Positions 1 through 6,804 are shown, counted from the stretch's first letter. The stretch: 9,613 nucleotides of DNA from Pirellulales bacterium (GCA_025924495.1 JAICIG010000307.1:1-9613); one strand, 5' to 3'. Translations and numbers: made by a program. The notes: generated by a model not told the origin, from the sequence alone.

Positions 1-352
1 CCTCGTTATGGACGACATAGGTAAGATCGACTTCCTGGAACATCAACCGCAACGCCGAGCGCAGCGAAATCCCGTCAAAACTGGCCGTAACCGGCGTATC
101 GGAGCCGAGACCTGCGTTGGTCAGGGCCTTGGTGTCGAGTTGAATCGGAATCTTGTGATGCTCTGTCAGGTATTCGGCGACGTCGCTTAACGGCTGATCG
201 ACGAAGTCGAACTTGGTCGGCTCACGGAGCGCCGCGAAAATCTTGGCCTCGGCGGCGTTCGGCTTGGGATGAGCCTCTTGAGCCAGGCAGTTGGGCAAGC
301 AGAAGATAAGCAACCAACAACAAACGACTGCGGACCCGCGAAAACGGGACAT
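1..352 (-). CDS. Exported secretin-N-like planctomycete protein, N-terminal part (runs off the left edge)
   Basis: Only the first 117 codons are present; the gene continues beyond base 1. I chose the ATG at 352 because AAGGAG lies 7 bases before it, while the in-frame ATG at 358 is only one base from that site. Residues 1-24 look like a signal peptide: basic start (MSRFR), hydrophobic core VVCCWLLIFCL, likely cleavage after CLA. No lipobox is evident. From about residue 38 comes a conserved block, with PTKFDF at 45-50, PLSDVAEYL at 54-62, IPIQLD at 68-73, DTPVT at 85-89 and GISLRSALRLM at 94-104, ending in DLTYVVHNE. This is the pattern of short secretin/STN-like domains that planctomycetes carry in many exported proteins of unknown role. 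Such domains resemble the N-domains of type II secretion and pilus secretins. A periplasmic binding or scaffold role is inference. The missing C-terminus could change the call. Confidence 0.75.
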   Translation of the reverse strand, partial: MSRFRGSAVVCCWLLIFCLPNCLAQEAHPKPNAAEAKIFAALREPTKFDFVDQPLSDVAEYLTEHHKIPIQLDTKALTNAGLGSDTPVTASFDGISLRSALRLMFQEVDLTYVVHNE

Positions 353-410
353 GGGCATGCTCCTTCTCTGTCGACCGGATTTCACGAAATGTGAGAGACG
401 GGAGACCCGC

Positions 411-429
411 CGCGCCGCCTCAAGGCGCG
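411..429. other. GC-rich hairpin in the leader of the 1-352 gene
   Basis: CGCGCC (411-416) pairs with GGCGCG (424-429) around a 7-base loop. It lies 59 bases upstream of the minus-strand start at 352. No T-tract follows on either strand, so it is not a classical terminator. A smaller hairpin, AGCG/CGCT, lies next to it at 447-460. The rest of the 353-555 gap shows nothing I can name; it must hold the promoter of the 1-352 gene if that gene is not read from upstream. Confidence 0.25.
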
Positions 430-555
430 GAAGGCCTGTCGATTAAAGCGTAATACCGCTAAATTCGATTGGCAAGCATTTACTTGCTCAGCGAGTCGGG
501 CGCCGAGTGATGCGAGGATGTGTGAGATTGAGGTTCCCGTCCGCGCGGGCGACTG

Positions 556-590
556 AAAAAGATGAGGTTCAGCGGATGGTTACATCCAGC
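556..590 (-). terminator. Probable terminator of the QW-repeat gene
   Basis: Just past the minus-strand stop at 595-597, GGATG (574-578) pairs with CATCC (583-587) around a 4-base loop. Two more GC pairs (572-573 with 589-590) extend the stem past one bulged A at 588. Read on the minus strand, the stem is followed about 11 bases later by a run of five T (complement of 556-560). The position immediately after the gene supports a terminator; the distance from stem to T-run is longer than ideal. Confidence 0.4.
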
Positions 591-594
591 GGCT

Positions 595-1653
595 TTAAGG
601 CCCCTTCGGCACAAGTCTCGTCAGGCCGAGCACGGCCCAAGAACTGGCAGCGCAGGTGATGGGAGTTAACAGTTTCGCGCTGCCGGGCTCGCCGTTGGGA
701 GTCGATCGAGAAAGCATCGGCCAACTACCCTCCGGCGTTTGCGTGGCGATGAGGAAATCGATTGCGCGTCTGATTGCAGGTTGTTCGGCCGTGTAACCGG
801 CGAGCGACAAAACATAAATCGTCTGGCCAGTGGCAAAGGCGTCGCTCCTCGGTTCAGGCACGGTCTGGCTCCAGCCGCCATCGGCGCGTTGCAGCGAGAG
901 CAACTCGTCGATCATCGGTTGCAACTCGCCGCGAGACTTGCCGGCGCGAGCGGCGAGCAGCAGCTTCAGAACCTTCTCTTGATGGAGGTCGGACAGTTTG
1001 GCAGCATCGAGCCAGGCGATCGCTTTCTCGAGCGCCGCGCGCTGTGGCGCCGGCGCCTCGGGACCGGAAAGATCTTCAAGCGCCATGATGATCCAGGCGA
1101 CGTCGGTAGTCTGACCTTCGTTGATCGGCGGCCGGCGCAGAGTGGCAAAGAACTCCCACGATCCGTCGGGCTGCTGCTTCTTGATGATTTCGTCCCCGAT
1201 CAGTTGCAGGCTTTGCTTTTGTCCCTCGGTCAGCGAGGGGAGCGACCGTGCCGCGACGGCCAGCATCGGCAGCCCCATGTTCAGCCCGCGACCCTGGGGG
1301 CGCGGGTCGGGCGGATCGGCCGGATTGGGAAAGATTCTTGTGGCCAGCAGTTTGTCGTTACTGCCCAGCAGTGATTCAAACGTCTCGGTCAGGTATTTGT
1401 TGTCGATCGCATAGCCCTGCCGGTCAGCTTGGCCGAGCGCCCACAGCGGCAGCGGCGCGTGATGGCAGGCGGCGCATTTGCGCGTGCTCAACCAGGTGGC
1501 GCTTTCCTTTTGCAAGTAGCCGATGGCGCGCTCGACCGCCTGCTCCACCTGCTCGGGCGTCGCCGAGGAGGGCGCGATTGGCTCTTCGCCCACGGCCAAT
1601 CGAGAAATGCAGCATGCCAGCAGAAAGGCCAGACCCAAGGACGCGCGAGCCAT
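595..1653 (-). CDS. Exported QW-repeat (prenyltransferase/squalene-oxidase-like) protein with a CxxCH motif
   Basis: This 352-residue protein starts at the ATG at 1653, preceded by AGAGGA with a 7-base spacer; the frame is open to 1704, but the upstream ATG lacks this support. Residues 1-22 are a signal peptide (hydrophobic LGLAFLLACCI, cleavage near AVG-EE). Three QxxxGxW motifs mark an alpha/alpha-barrel of the terpenoid-cyclase/prenyltransferase fold: QPDGSW at 161-166, QRADGGW at 255-261 and QTPEGSW at 305-311. TTDVAW (182-187) and ATGQTIYVL (274-282) are the matching inner helices. The DxDD catalytic motif of squalene-hopene cyclases is absent, so a cyclase activity is unlikely. KCAACHH (59-65) contains CxxCH, the covalent haem c attachment pattern. 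Related planctomycete proteins carry the same SCHH-type site, but haem binding is inference. The role is unknown; it probably acts in the periplasm. It reads in the same direction as the 1-352 gene, 242 bases away and behind a probable terminator. Confidence 0.8.
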   Translation of the reverse strand: MARASLGLAFLLACCISRLAVGEEPIAPSSATPEQVEQAVERAIGYLQKESATWLSTRKCAACHHAPLPLWALGQADRQGYAIDNKYLTETFESLLGSNDKLLATRIFPNPADPPDPRPQGRGLNMGLPMLAVAARSLPSLTEGQKQSLQLIGDEIIKKQQPDGSWEFFATLRRPPINEGQTTDVAWIIMALEDLSGPEAPAPQRAALEKAIAWLDAAKLSDLHQEKVLKLLLAARAGKSRGELQPMIDELLSLQRADGGWSQTVPEPRSDAFATGQTIYVLSLAGYTAEQPAIRRAIDFLIATQTPEGSWPMLSRSTPNGEPGSAKLLTPITCAASSWAVLGLTRLVPKGP

Positions 1654-1925
1654 AGAACGTTCCTCTGGCAGAGTATCTCTTGCAAGACACTGAATCGACG
1701 GCAAGACGCTTTTCGATTTTACACCGGGTCCTTAGCAACCGCCAGAAAGACGGGAAAGCGGTTTCTGGACCGCTGCGATTCACATTTCTCTCTGCTGATG
1801 CCCGCCGATGCCCGCCGCGAATGTGCAGCGGGCCGTAGGCCTGAAATCGCTGAAGGCTGGGCGAGCTCAAACTGCGACGCGTTGCCTGCCAACGCCAACC
1901 GACGATTAATTGCGACTGCCGCCGA

Positions 1926-1955
1926 TTGACTATAGGTTCTTTAAAGAGCTAGACT
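1926..1955 (+). promoter_or_regulatory. Candidate sigma70-type promoter for the DUF1559 gene
   Basis: TTGACT (1926-1931, 5 of 6 matches to TTGACA) and TAGACT (1950-1955, 4 of 6 matches to TATAAT) are separated by 18 bases. A start near 1962 would give a leader of roughly 235 bases before the ATG at 2197. This is a consensus match only. Planctomycete promoters are poorly defined, and a closer promoter cannot be excluded. Confidence 0.25.
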
Positions 1956-2019
1956 GCTTCACGCGTTAAGGCTGACAAAATGCATCCCTGCCGCACTGTC
2001 GTGAACCATTTTTTGCTAT

Positions 2020-2082
2020 CGCCGGCTTCCGCTCGTTTTCCGGCGGTCTCTTTCCACGCCGGCTTCACGTGACGGCGCGCCG
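2020..2082 (+). repeat. Cluster of short GC-rich repeats in the DUF1559 leader
   Basis: CGCCGGCTTC occurs twice, at 2020-2029 and 2057-2066. Between the copies, CCGGC (2040-2044) can pair with the GCCGG of either copy (2021-2025 or 2059-2063), so two mutually exclusive hairpins are possible. TCACGTGA (2065-2072) overlaps the second copy. The palindrome CGGCGCGCCG (2073-2082) follows, then a five-T run. The parts are short and may be chance in GC-rich DNA, but the alternatives share one arm, as in attenuator-like leaders. No riboswitch class is recognisable. Confidence 0.25.
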
Positions 2083-2196
2083 CTTTTTAGCTGCGTGACA
2101 GTTACCCCACTCCCCGCCGTCGTTCTTTCAGATTGATTCTCGCTGCAGCGCAATTTCTAGCGTTCGCGCGGTTACTCTTAACATAAGGCCATCCAC

Positions 2197-3123
2197 ATGC
2201 AGTCAAGACTCTCAACCATGCGCCGAGGATTCACGTTAGTCGAGTTGCTGGTGGTGATCGCAATCATCGGAATCCTCGTGGCTTTGCTGTTGCCTGCGGT
2301 GCAGGCCGCCCGCGAGTCGGCTAGACGCAGCGAGTGCGCCAACCATCTGAAGCAAATGGGGCTGGCGGTGCACAAATTCGCGGATGTCAACAAGACGCTG
2401 CCTTCCAGCCGGTTGGGACCGCAACACGCGACCTGGTTCGTACAAATCATGCCCTACGTTGAACAGAGCAATCTGTTCGCGATGTGGAATATTTCGAACA
2501 CGTATTACGTGCAAACAACCGCGGCTCAGACAACCTCGGCGGCGATCTATTTGTGTCCGAGCCGCCGCTCCGCGATGCTCAGCAGCCAGTTCGAGATCTC
2601 CAGCACCGGACAACCCGACGCCCAGCCGCATCCAGGCGCTTTAGGCGACTACGCCTGCAACGGCGGTCAATTCGCCGGAGCAATCGTCGACGACCCGCTA
2701 TGCCGCGGAGCGATGTGCCAGGCCAACTCGCAACTCGTCAATAATCAGATCGTGAATTCGACGCCGCAAACGCGGCTGGCCGATTTTCTCGACGGCACGA
2801 GCCACACCTTCCTGATCGGCGAGAAACACGTGCCGCTGAGCAAGTTCGGACAGAGCGGCCCTTCGTGGGGAGACGGCGCGATCTACAATGGCGACTTTCC
2901 TCGTAACTTCTCGCGAATCGCCGGCAATCCGAAATTCAATCTCGGTCAGGGGCCCGACGATCTCGACGGACCGTGGCATTGCAAGTTCGGCAGTTATCAC
3001 CCTACGGTTTGCCAGTTTGTGTTTACCGACGGCCATCTGAGCGCGCTCGGCAACAATACCGACATTGAGATTCTCAATCGCCTGGCCGTTCGCAACGATG
3101 GGCTGCACGTTGAGGACCGCTAG
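2197..3123 (+). CDS. DUF1559 prepilin-type protein
   Basis: This 308-residue protein starts at the ATG at 2197, with AAGG 8 bases upstream; the ATG at 2218 would shorten the leader peptide to three residues. Residues 8-40 form a type IV prepilin/pseudopilin signal: basic MRRG, peptidase cleavage expected between G11 and F12, Glu at position +5 (E16), then a hydrophobic helix ([19 protein letters not shown]). [21 protein letters not shown] follows, the diagnostic continuation of planctomycete DUF1559 proteins. The C-terminal half has the usual family landmarks: [14 protein letters not shown] (about 198-211), CKFGSYHP and [12 protein letters not shown], then a NRLAVRNDG ending. DUF1559 proteins occur in tens to hundreds of copies per planctomycete genome. 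They are thought to be surface or pseudopilus-like proteins, with unknown individual functions. The length is normal for the family. No pilus assembly genes lie nearby, so processing must depend on machinery encoded elsewhere. Confidence 0.93.
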   Translation: MQSRLSTMRRGFTLVELLVVIAIIGILVALLLPAVQAARESARRSECANHLKQMGLAVHKFADVNKTLPSSRLGPQHATWFVQIMPYVEQSNLFAMWNISNTYYVQTTAAQTTSAAIYLCPSRRSAMLSSQFEISSTGQPDAQPHPGALGDYACNGGQFAGAIVDDPLCRGAMCQANSQLVNNQIVNSTPQTRLADFLDGTSHTFLIGEKHVPLSKFGQSGPSWGDGAIYNGDFPRNFSRIAGNPKFNLGQGPDDLDGPWHCKFGSYHPTVCQFVFTDGHLSALGNNTDIEILNRLAVRNDGLHVEDR

Positions 3124-3130
3124 TCGCGCG

Positions 3131-3154
3131 GCGTCTCGTCCTTTTCCGAGAGGC
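3131..3154 (+). terminator. Weak hairpin just after the DUF1559 stop
   Basis: TCTCG (3134-3138) pairs with CGAGA (3147-3151) around an 8-base loop containing four T; GC pairs (3131-3132 with 3153-3154) extend it past one mismatch. It begins 8 bases after the stop codon. No T-tract follows, so intrinsic termination is uncertain. Confidence 0.22.
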
Positions 3155-3216
3155 GGATCGCTTGCCGAAGAATTTCCGCAAATGGGTACGTTTGGGTAGG
3201 ATATAGGCCAGTTCAC

Positions 3217-3232
3217 CAGCCTTTCCAGGCTG
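3217..3232 (+). other. Perfect hairpin upstream of the zinc-ribbon gene
   Basis: CAGCCT (3217-3222) and AGGCTG (3227-3232) form a perfect 6-pair stem with a 4-base loop, 113 bases before the ATG at 3346. No T-run follows. It could be an end signal for DUF1559 transcription or a leader structure of the next gene. The remainder of 3124-3345 shows only an AT-rich GGATATAGG patch (3199-3207) that might hold a -10 element. Confidence 0.25.
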
Positions 3233-3345
3233 CAGCCGACGCCGACTGAGTTTGCCCGAGTTCCGCCCTGCATGGTCTGTACCGTTGCAGCGGGAGAATG
3301 TACATCTCAAGCCGAACGTATCCTAGCATTCAAGGCCCTTCGATC

Positions 3346-3795
3346 ATGATCTGCTGGAATTGTCGACAAGAGTTCCCCGATTCTGCCAAGTTTTGTCCGC
3401 ATTGCGAGGTGGAGATGATGGAGCAGCCAACGGCAGAGGAAGAGGCGGCCGTCGCCGGCGTGCTGGAAGCCATGGGGCCCGAGGCGATCAGCGAGCTGCT
3501 CGACGCCTTCAGCCAGAGCGCGACGGCTGAAGAATTCGTCAATCGAATCATGGTGGGCGACTGCCCTAAATGCGGCAGTTCGAACACAGGCGATTGTGAG
3601 GGCGACCCGGAGATTGAAGATCCCACCCTCGGCCGCTGCCTTGACTGCGGACAGTTCTGGTGCCTGGACTGCGAGGAACTGTTCAATGACGCTCAAACCC
3701 CGCACGACTGTCCCGCATGGGAAGGCATCGACTTTGACGACGATGAATTCGATGACGACGATCTCGACGACGATGACTTGGATGAAAGCAAGTGA
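3346..3795 (+). CDS. Small multi-zinc-knuckle protein with an acidic repeat tail, function unknown
   Basis: I place the start at the ATG at 3346, giving 149 residues that open directly with a zinc ribbon (MICWNC). AAGG lies 10 bases upstream. The in-frame ATG at 3298 would add 16 residues, but its GGGAGA abuts the start codon. Zinc-binding pairs visible: C3/C6 with C17/C20 (CWNC...CPHC, a zinc-ribbon pattern); C73/C76 (CPKC) with C98/C101 (CLDC); then C106/C109 (CLDC) with H120 and C122 in PHDCP. Residues 30-69 are predicted helical (EEEAAVAGVLEAM, AISELLDAF). The last 19 residues are almost all Asp, built from the five-residue units DDDEF, DDDDL, DDDDL. It has no signal peptide, so it is probably cytoplasmic. 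Acidic tails can mimic nucleic acid or bind basic partners; here that is inference. I do not recognise a named family beyond 'zinc ribbon'. It converges on the primase-helicase gene with a 105-base gap. Confidence 0.75.
   Translation: MICWNCRQEFPDSAKFCPHCEVEMMEQPTAEEEAAVAGVLEAMGPEAISELLDAFSQSATAEEFVNRIMVGDCPKCGSSNTGDCEGDPEIEDPTLGRCLDCGQFWCLDCEELFNDAQTPHDCPAWEGIDFDDDEFDDDDLDDDDLDESK
3736..3780 (+). repeat. Three tandem 15-base units encoding the acidic tail
   Basis: Three consecutive five-codon units encode DDDEF, DDDDL and DDDDL. Codon choice varies between GAC and GAT and between CTC and TTG, so the repeat is imperfect at DNA level but regular in protein. This suggests old slippage or selection on the protein pattern. 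The number of units may differ between related strains. Confidence 0.6.
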
Positions 3796-3865
3796 GATCG
3801 TGTGATTGGGGATTGCGTATGGTTCGAGGAACTGACGGACTGCAAGCGGTCGGATGACAAGCGCG

Positions 3866-3897
3866 GAGCATTTTGCTCGCTACGCCGAGTTAGCGAG
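3866..3897. terminator. Hairpin pair between convergent genes
   Basis: CTCGCTA (3876-3882) and TAGCGAG (3891-3897) form a perfect 7-pair stem with an 8-base loop, three bases beyond the minus-strand stop at 3901-3903. An overlapping smaller hairpin, GAGCA/TGCTC with a TTT loop, occupies 3866-3878. The location between two converging genes fits a shared bidirectional terminator. Neither strand has a proper T-run afterwards, so termination may need Rho or may be inefficient. Confidence 0.4.
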
Positions 3898-3900
3898 TCG

Positions 3901-6708
3901 CTATGACCGCCCGCAGTGCGCAAGAGCGCGGTGGATCGTGTCGAGGACTGTGTCAAGGTTTTGGCCCACGTCGGCGGCGAGGAACCGCAGCACGAAGTAT
4001 CCGTTCTCCTGCAAGAGCAGGTCTTTGCGCCGGTCACGGCGATAGGCCTCTTCGCCGTCGAGATGTTGAGCACCGTCGAGTTCGACGGCCACGCGCGGCT
4101 CGGCGCAGAGCAGATCGACTTCCATCCGGCCCGCGCCGTCGAACGGAATCGGCAGTTCGGCGTTCAAGCGAAAGCGGCCCGAAGTGTCGGGTAATGTCTC
4201 CAAACGGCGGAACAGAAAGGCCTCGGTCGCACTCCGAGCCCGGTTCGTCCCTTCGGCGTCGGTCGCGGCGGGGTTCGACAGGTCGACGAACAAATGCGCC
4301 AAAGGCGCGTCGACCCCGTCTCGCACGAGCCGTCGAACACTGGCCGCGTAAGCGGTTTTCCACTGAGGATCGACGGGTAGGGGCGCCTCGACGGGCCACC
4401 CTGGCACGGCGCTGGCGGGGAGCAGAATCTTATAGCCCAGAGCCTCGTAGCTGCGGCAGCGCCGATCGAACATCCGGGCCAACATCGGCACGCATAGATC
4501 GGCGTAGTCGATCACGCGCACCTCGCGCTTGCGATCGTGCAGACGGTGCAAGCGGCCTGCATACTGTGCGATCGTGCCTCGCCACGACACCGGCAAAGTC
4601 AGGAACAGCGTATCGAGACGTGCATCGTCGAACCCTTCGCCGACCAATCGCCCCGTAGCGAGCAGCGCTCGGGGCTCATGTTCCGGAACAGCCGCGAGGC
4701 GGGCGATTGCGGCATCAGCGTGTCTCTTTCCCTCGCCTCGGTGAAGGACGATTAAATGCTCGATGGCGGCCGACAATTGCTCGGCCAAATAATCTAGGTG
4801 TTCGTTACGTTCGGTCAACACCAAGGGAGAGCGGCCTTCGCACACGGCAGCCAGCACATCTTCGCAGATCATTCGATTACGCGCCTGATCCGTGATCAGT
4901 TCCGAGTAAAGCTGTTGAAACTGAACCCGTACGTCCGCGGCAGCGCTTGTGGCGGGACGAAAGCCGGTAGGACGAACATGGACCAGGTGTTCGAACGGTC
5001 GCGTCGCGGCTTGCGTCTTGGCATCGACGCGGTGCCGGATCGGCCCGCACTGCATGAAGATGATCGGATGACGGCCGTCTTTACGTGCGACAGTGGCCGA
5101 CAATCCGGTCACAAACCTCGCCTTCGAGCGGCGGACCACTTGCTCGAAGCTATGCGCGGACAGATGATGGCACTCGTCGACGATGAGATTTCCGTAGCCT
5201 CCAACCAAGTCACATACGACCCCCTTCTTCGACAGGCTCTGGATAATGGCCACATCGATAGCGCCCGTCGGCTTGTTGCGGCCGCCGCCAATTCTGCCGA
5301 TTGCCTTGGGCGGCAGCGCCAGAAACGCCGATAATCGCTCGACCCATTGTTCGAGCAGTTGGCGACGGTGAACGAGGACGAGCGTATTCACGCCTCGCTT
5401 TGCGATCAGCCAGGCGGCGACGACGGTCTTGCCGAAGGCGGTCGTAGCGGACAGCACCCCGAAGTCGTGGCCCAACAGATCTGCGGCGGCCGCCATTTGT
5501 TCGGGGCGCAGTTCACCCTGAAACGTTACATCCAACGGTTGGCCTGCATTACGTTCGTCTTTCACCGCTGCTTCGATGCCTAGTTCGCGCAACAGCGCCT
5601 GCACGTCTTCCAAGCAGCCACGCGGCAGGCCGACGTGCTGGGCGTGGTCTTCGGCGCAGGCAATAATGCGAGGCTTATCGTAGGTTGACAGACGCATTGC
5701 CTGCGCCTTGTAGAAATCAGGATTTTGAAAAGCCGCCAGCTGGACCAACCGGTTGTAGAGTTCCGGCGGCAGTTCGGCTTTCGGGACGTAAAGTTGATCG
5801 GCGAGGACGAGTTCGAGACGATCGGGCAGCGGCCCGGCGAGCGGCGCCTCGGTTCGACGTCGCGAAGGCGGTAATAACCAAGGGGCGGCATCGTCGTCTT
5901 GCGGAGCGAGGCGCACGCCAACAATGCGGCCTTGCTTTTCCGCTTGGGACACGATCCGTTCCGCACACGCTTGATTGATCTTGCGAACGCTCGAAAGAAA
6001 CGCCCACTGGTCGGCATACGGCAGATGGTCGTCGTCGAGAAAGACGCTGTTGCCAATCTCTCGTGGTCGTCTTTGCAGCGGCAGAGCAATCAGGTTGCCG
6101 AAGCCGCCTCGAGGAAGCGTGTCCTGATTGGGGAAGAAGCGATCGTAGGAATCAAGCCCGATGTCGGGGCGACGTTCCATCGTTTCCGTCAGCAGGTGCG
6201 CGCCGAGCTTTCGCGCCAATGCGGCGGGAATCGCCTGTTCGAAGAACAGCCAAATGTGACCGCCGTTGCCCGAACGCGAACGTTCCAATGCTGCCGGCAG
6301 ATTCATCCGGAAGCAAGTTTCGAGGATGGCTTGCGCATCGTCTTGCCACTGCGCCTTGTCCAGATCGGCCGCCAGGAAGAAACAGGTTTCATCCCGCATC
6401 AACGGATAGACTCCCAGGACGAAGTCGCGTCCTGCGTCGTCGCAGCCGGAAAGATGCCAGCGAATCGCGTCATCAGTCACAGGCAAGAAGCGTTGGTGCA
6501 GACAGGCGGCGCACTTGATCCTCGGCTTCTCGCACACCCCCGGCGCCCATTCGTTGGCGCAAGCGGGTTGATACCCCGACTTGCCCGTCGTGCGGCTCTC
6601 GAAACGAAGAGGATAGATGTCTTCGCGCCCGCGGAACAACGAGCGAAACAGGGCGATTTTGGCCTCAGGCGGGGAGCAACGGTGGACAAGCCCGTGTTGT
6701 TGGTTCAT
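3901..6708 (-). CDS. TOTE-type primase (AEP) - SF2 helicase - DUF559 nuclease fusion protein
   Basis: I start this 935-residue protein at the ATG at 6708. Homology begins soon after it (KIALFRSLFRGRED at 17-30), a GGGG lies 7 bases upstream and a promoter candidate ends about 30 bases upstream. The frame stays open to 7143, but that stretch is low-complexity and antisense to another gene. Residues 15-290 are an archaeo-eukaryotic primase domain: FFLAADLDK (110-118) supplies the D-x-D metal site (D115, D117) and SGNGGHIW (146-153) the nucleotide-binding His. The zinc-type cluster C50, C59, C66, C69 precedes it. Residues 395-760 are a superfamily 2 helicase: TTAFGKT (422-428, Walker A), DECHH (511-515), SAT (537-539), TGRLVGEGFDD (685-695) and QYAGRLHR (715-722). 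Residues 821-932 match DUF559/Vsr-like nucleases: E829, D865, VELDG (875-879) with E876 and D878, QH, then GYFVLRF. All key residues appear intact. The family is annotated as the TOTE conflict system and is presumed to act on invading DNA; the reaction itself is inference. No partner gene is adjacent. Confidence 0.9.
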   Translation of the reverse strand: MNQQHGLVHRCSPPEAKIALFRSLFRGREDIYPLRFESRTTGKSGYQPACANEWAPGVCEKPRIKCAACLHQRFLPVTDDAIRWHLSGCDDAGRDFVLGVYPLMRDETCFFLAADLDKAQWQDDAQAILETCFRMNLPAALERSRSGNGGHIWLFFEQAIPAALARKLGAHLLTETMERRPDIGLDSYDRFFPNQDTLPRGGFGNLIALPLQRRPREIGNSVFLDDDHLPYADQWAFLSSVRKINQACAERIVSQAEKQGRIVGVRLAPQDDDAAPWLLPPSRRRTEAPLAGPLPDRLELVLADQLYVPKAELPPELYNRLVQLAAFQNPDFYKAQAMRLSTYDKPRIIACAEDHAQHVGLPRGCLEDVQALLRELGIEAAVKDERNAGQPLDVTFQGELRPEQMAAAADLLGHDFGVLSATTAFGKTVVAAWLIAKRGVNTLVLVHRRQLLEQWVERLSAFLALPPKAIGRIGGGRNKPTGAIDVAIIQSLSKKGVVCDLVGGYGNLIVDECHHLSAHSFEQVVRRSKARFVTGLSATVARKDGRHPIIFMQCGPIRHRVDAKTQAATRPFEHLVHVRPTGFRPATSAAADVRVQFQQLYSELITDQARNRMICEDVLAAVCEGRSPLVLTERNEHLDYLAEQLSAAIEHLIVLHRGEGKRHADAAIARLAAVPEHEPRALLATGRLVGEGFDDARLDTLFLTLPVSWRGTIAQYAGRLHRLHDRKREVRVIDYADLCVPMLARMFDRRCRSYEALGYKILLPASAVPGWPVEAPLPVDPQWKTAYAASVRRLVRDGVDAPLAHLFVDLSNPAATDAEGTNRARSATEAFLFRRLETLPDTSGRFRLNAELPIPFDGAGRMEVDLLCAEPRVAVELDGAQHLDGEEAYRRDRRKDLLLQENGYFVLRFLAADVGQNLDTVLDTIHRALAHCGRS

Positions 6709-6745
6709 GCAATCGCCCCGTTTGCCGAACGTCTTTGAAATCAGT

Positions 6746-6773
6746 CCTATATCCTTCTTTCGAAATAGCTCAA
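6746..6773 (-). promoter_or_regulatory. Candidate promoter of the primase-helicase-nuclease gene
   Basis: On the minus strand TTGAGC (complement of 6768-6773) and TATAGG (complement of 6746-6751) are 16 bases apart, each matching consensus at 4 of 6 positions. Transcription from about 6738 would leave a leader of roughly 30 bases before the ATG at 6708. This is well placed and supports that start codon. It is a consensus match only. Confidence 0.33.
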
Positions 6774-6780
6774 CAGCCGC

Positions 6781-6795
6781 CTTGCCGTTGGCAAG
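6781..6795. other. Perfect hairpin in the divergent promoter region
   Basis: CTTGCC (6781-6786) and GGCAAG (6790-6795) form a perfect 6-pair inverted repeat around GTT. It lies 8 bases upstream of the candidate -35 of the minus-strand primase gene (6768-6773) and 146 bases upstream of the plus-strand membrane gene. It may be an operator or chance. Confidence 0.3.
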
Positions 6796-6804
6796 AGACC
6801 ATGC

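Larger units (their letters stand above)
1654..2196. other. 543-base divergent intergenic region
   Basis: No convincing gene lies between the minus-strand QW-repeat gene and the plus-strand DUF1559 gene. Open frames here lack a ribosome-binding site and family resemblance. Visible structure: a perfect AGCGGT/ACCGCT hairpin at 1757-1774, a 10-base tandem duplication (GATGCCCGCC twice, 1797-1816), a promoter-like pair near 1926-1955, a GC-rich cluster of direct and inverted repeats at 2020-2082 and the 8-base palindrome TCACGTGA at 2065-2072. It should contain the promoters of both flanking genes, and it leaves a long untranslated leader for DUF1559 if the 1926-1955 promoter is used. Confidence 0.5.

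Noticed and set aside
739..1374. Plus-strand open frames across the QW-repeat gene
   Set aside because: They are antisense to a protein with three QW motifs, a signal peptide and a good ribosome-binding site.
5899..6738. Long plus-strand open frame inside the primase gene
   Set aside because: Its translation shows no recognisable domain and is a complement of conserved primase motifs; GC-rich coding DNA often leaves such frames open.
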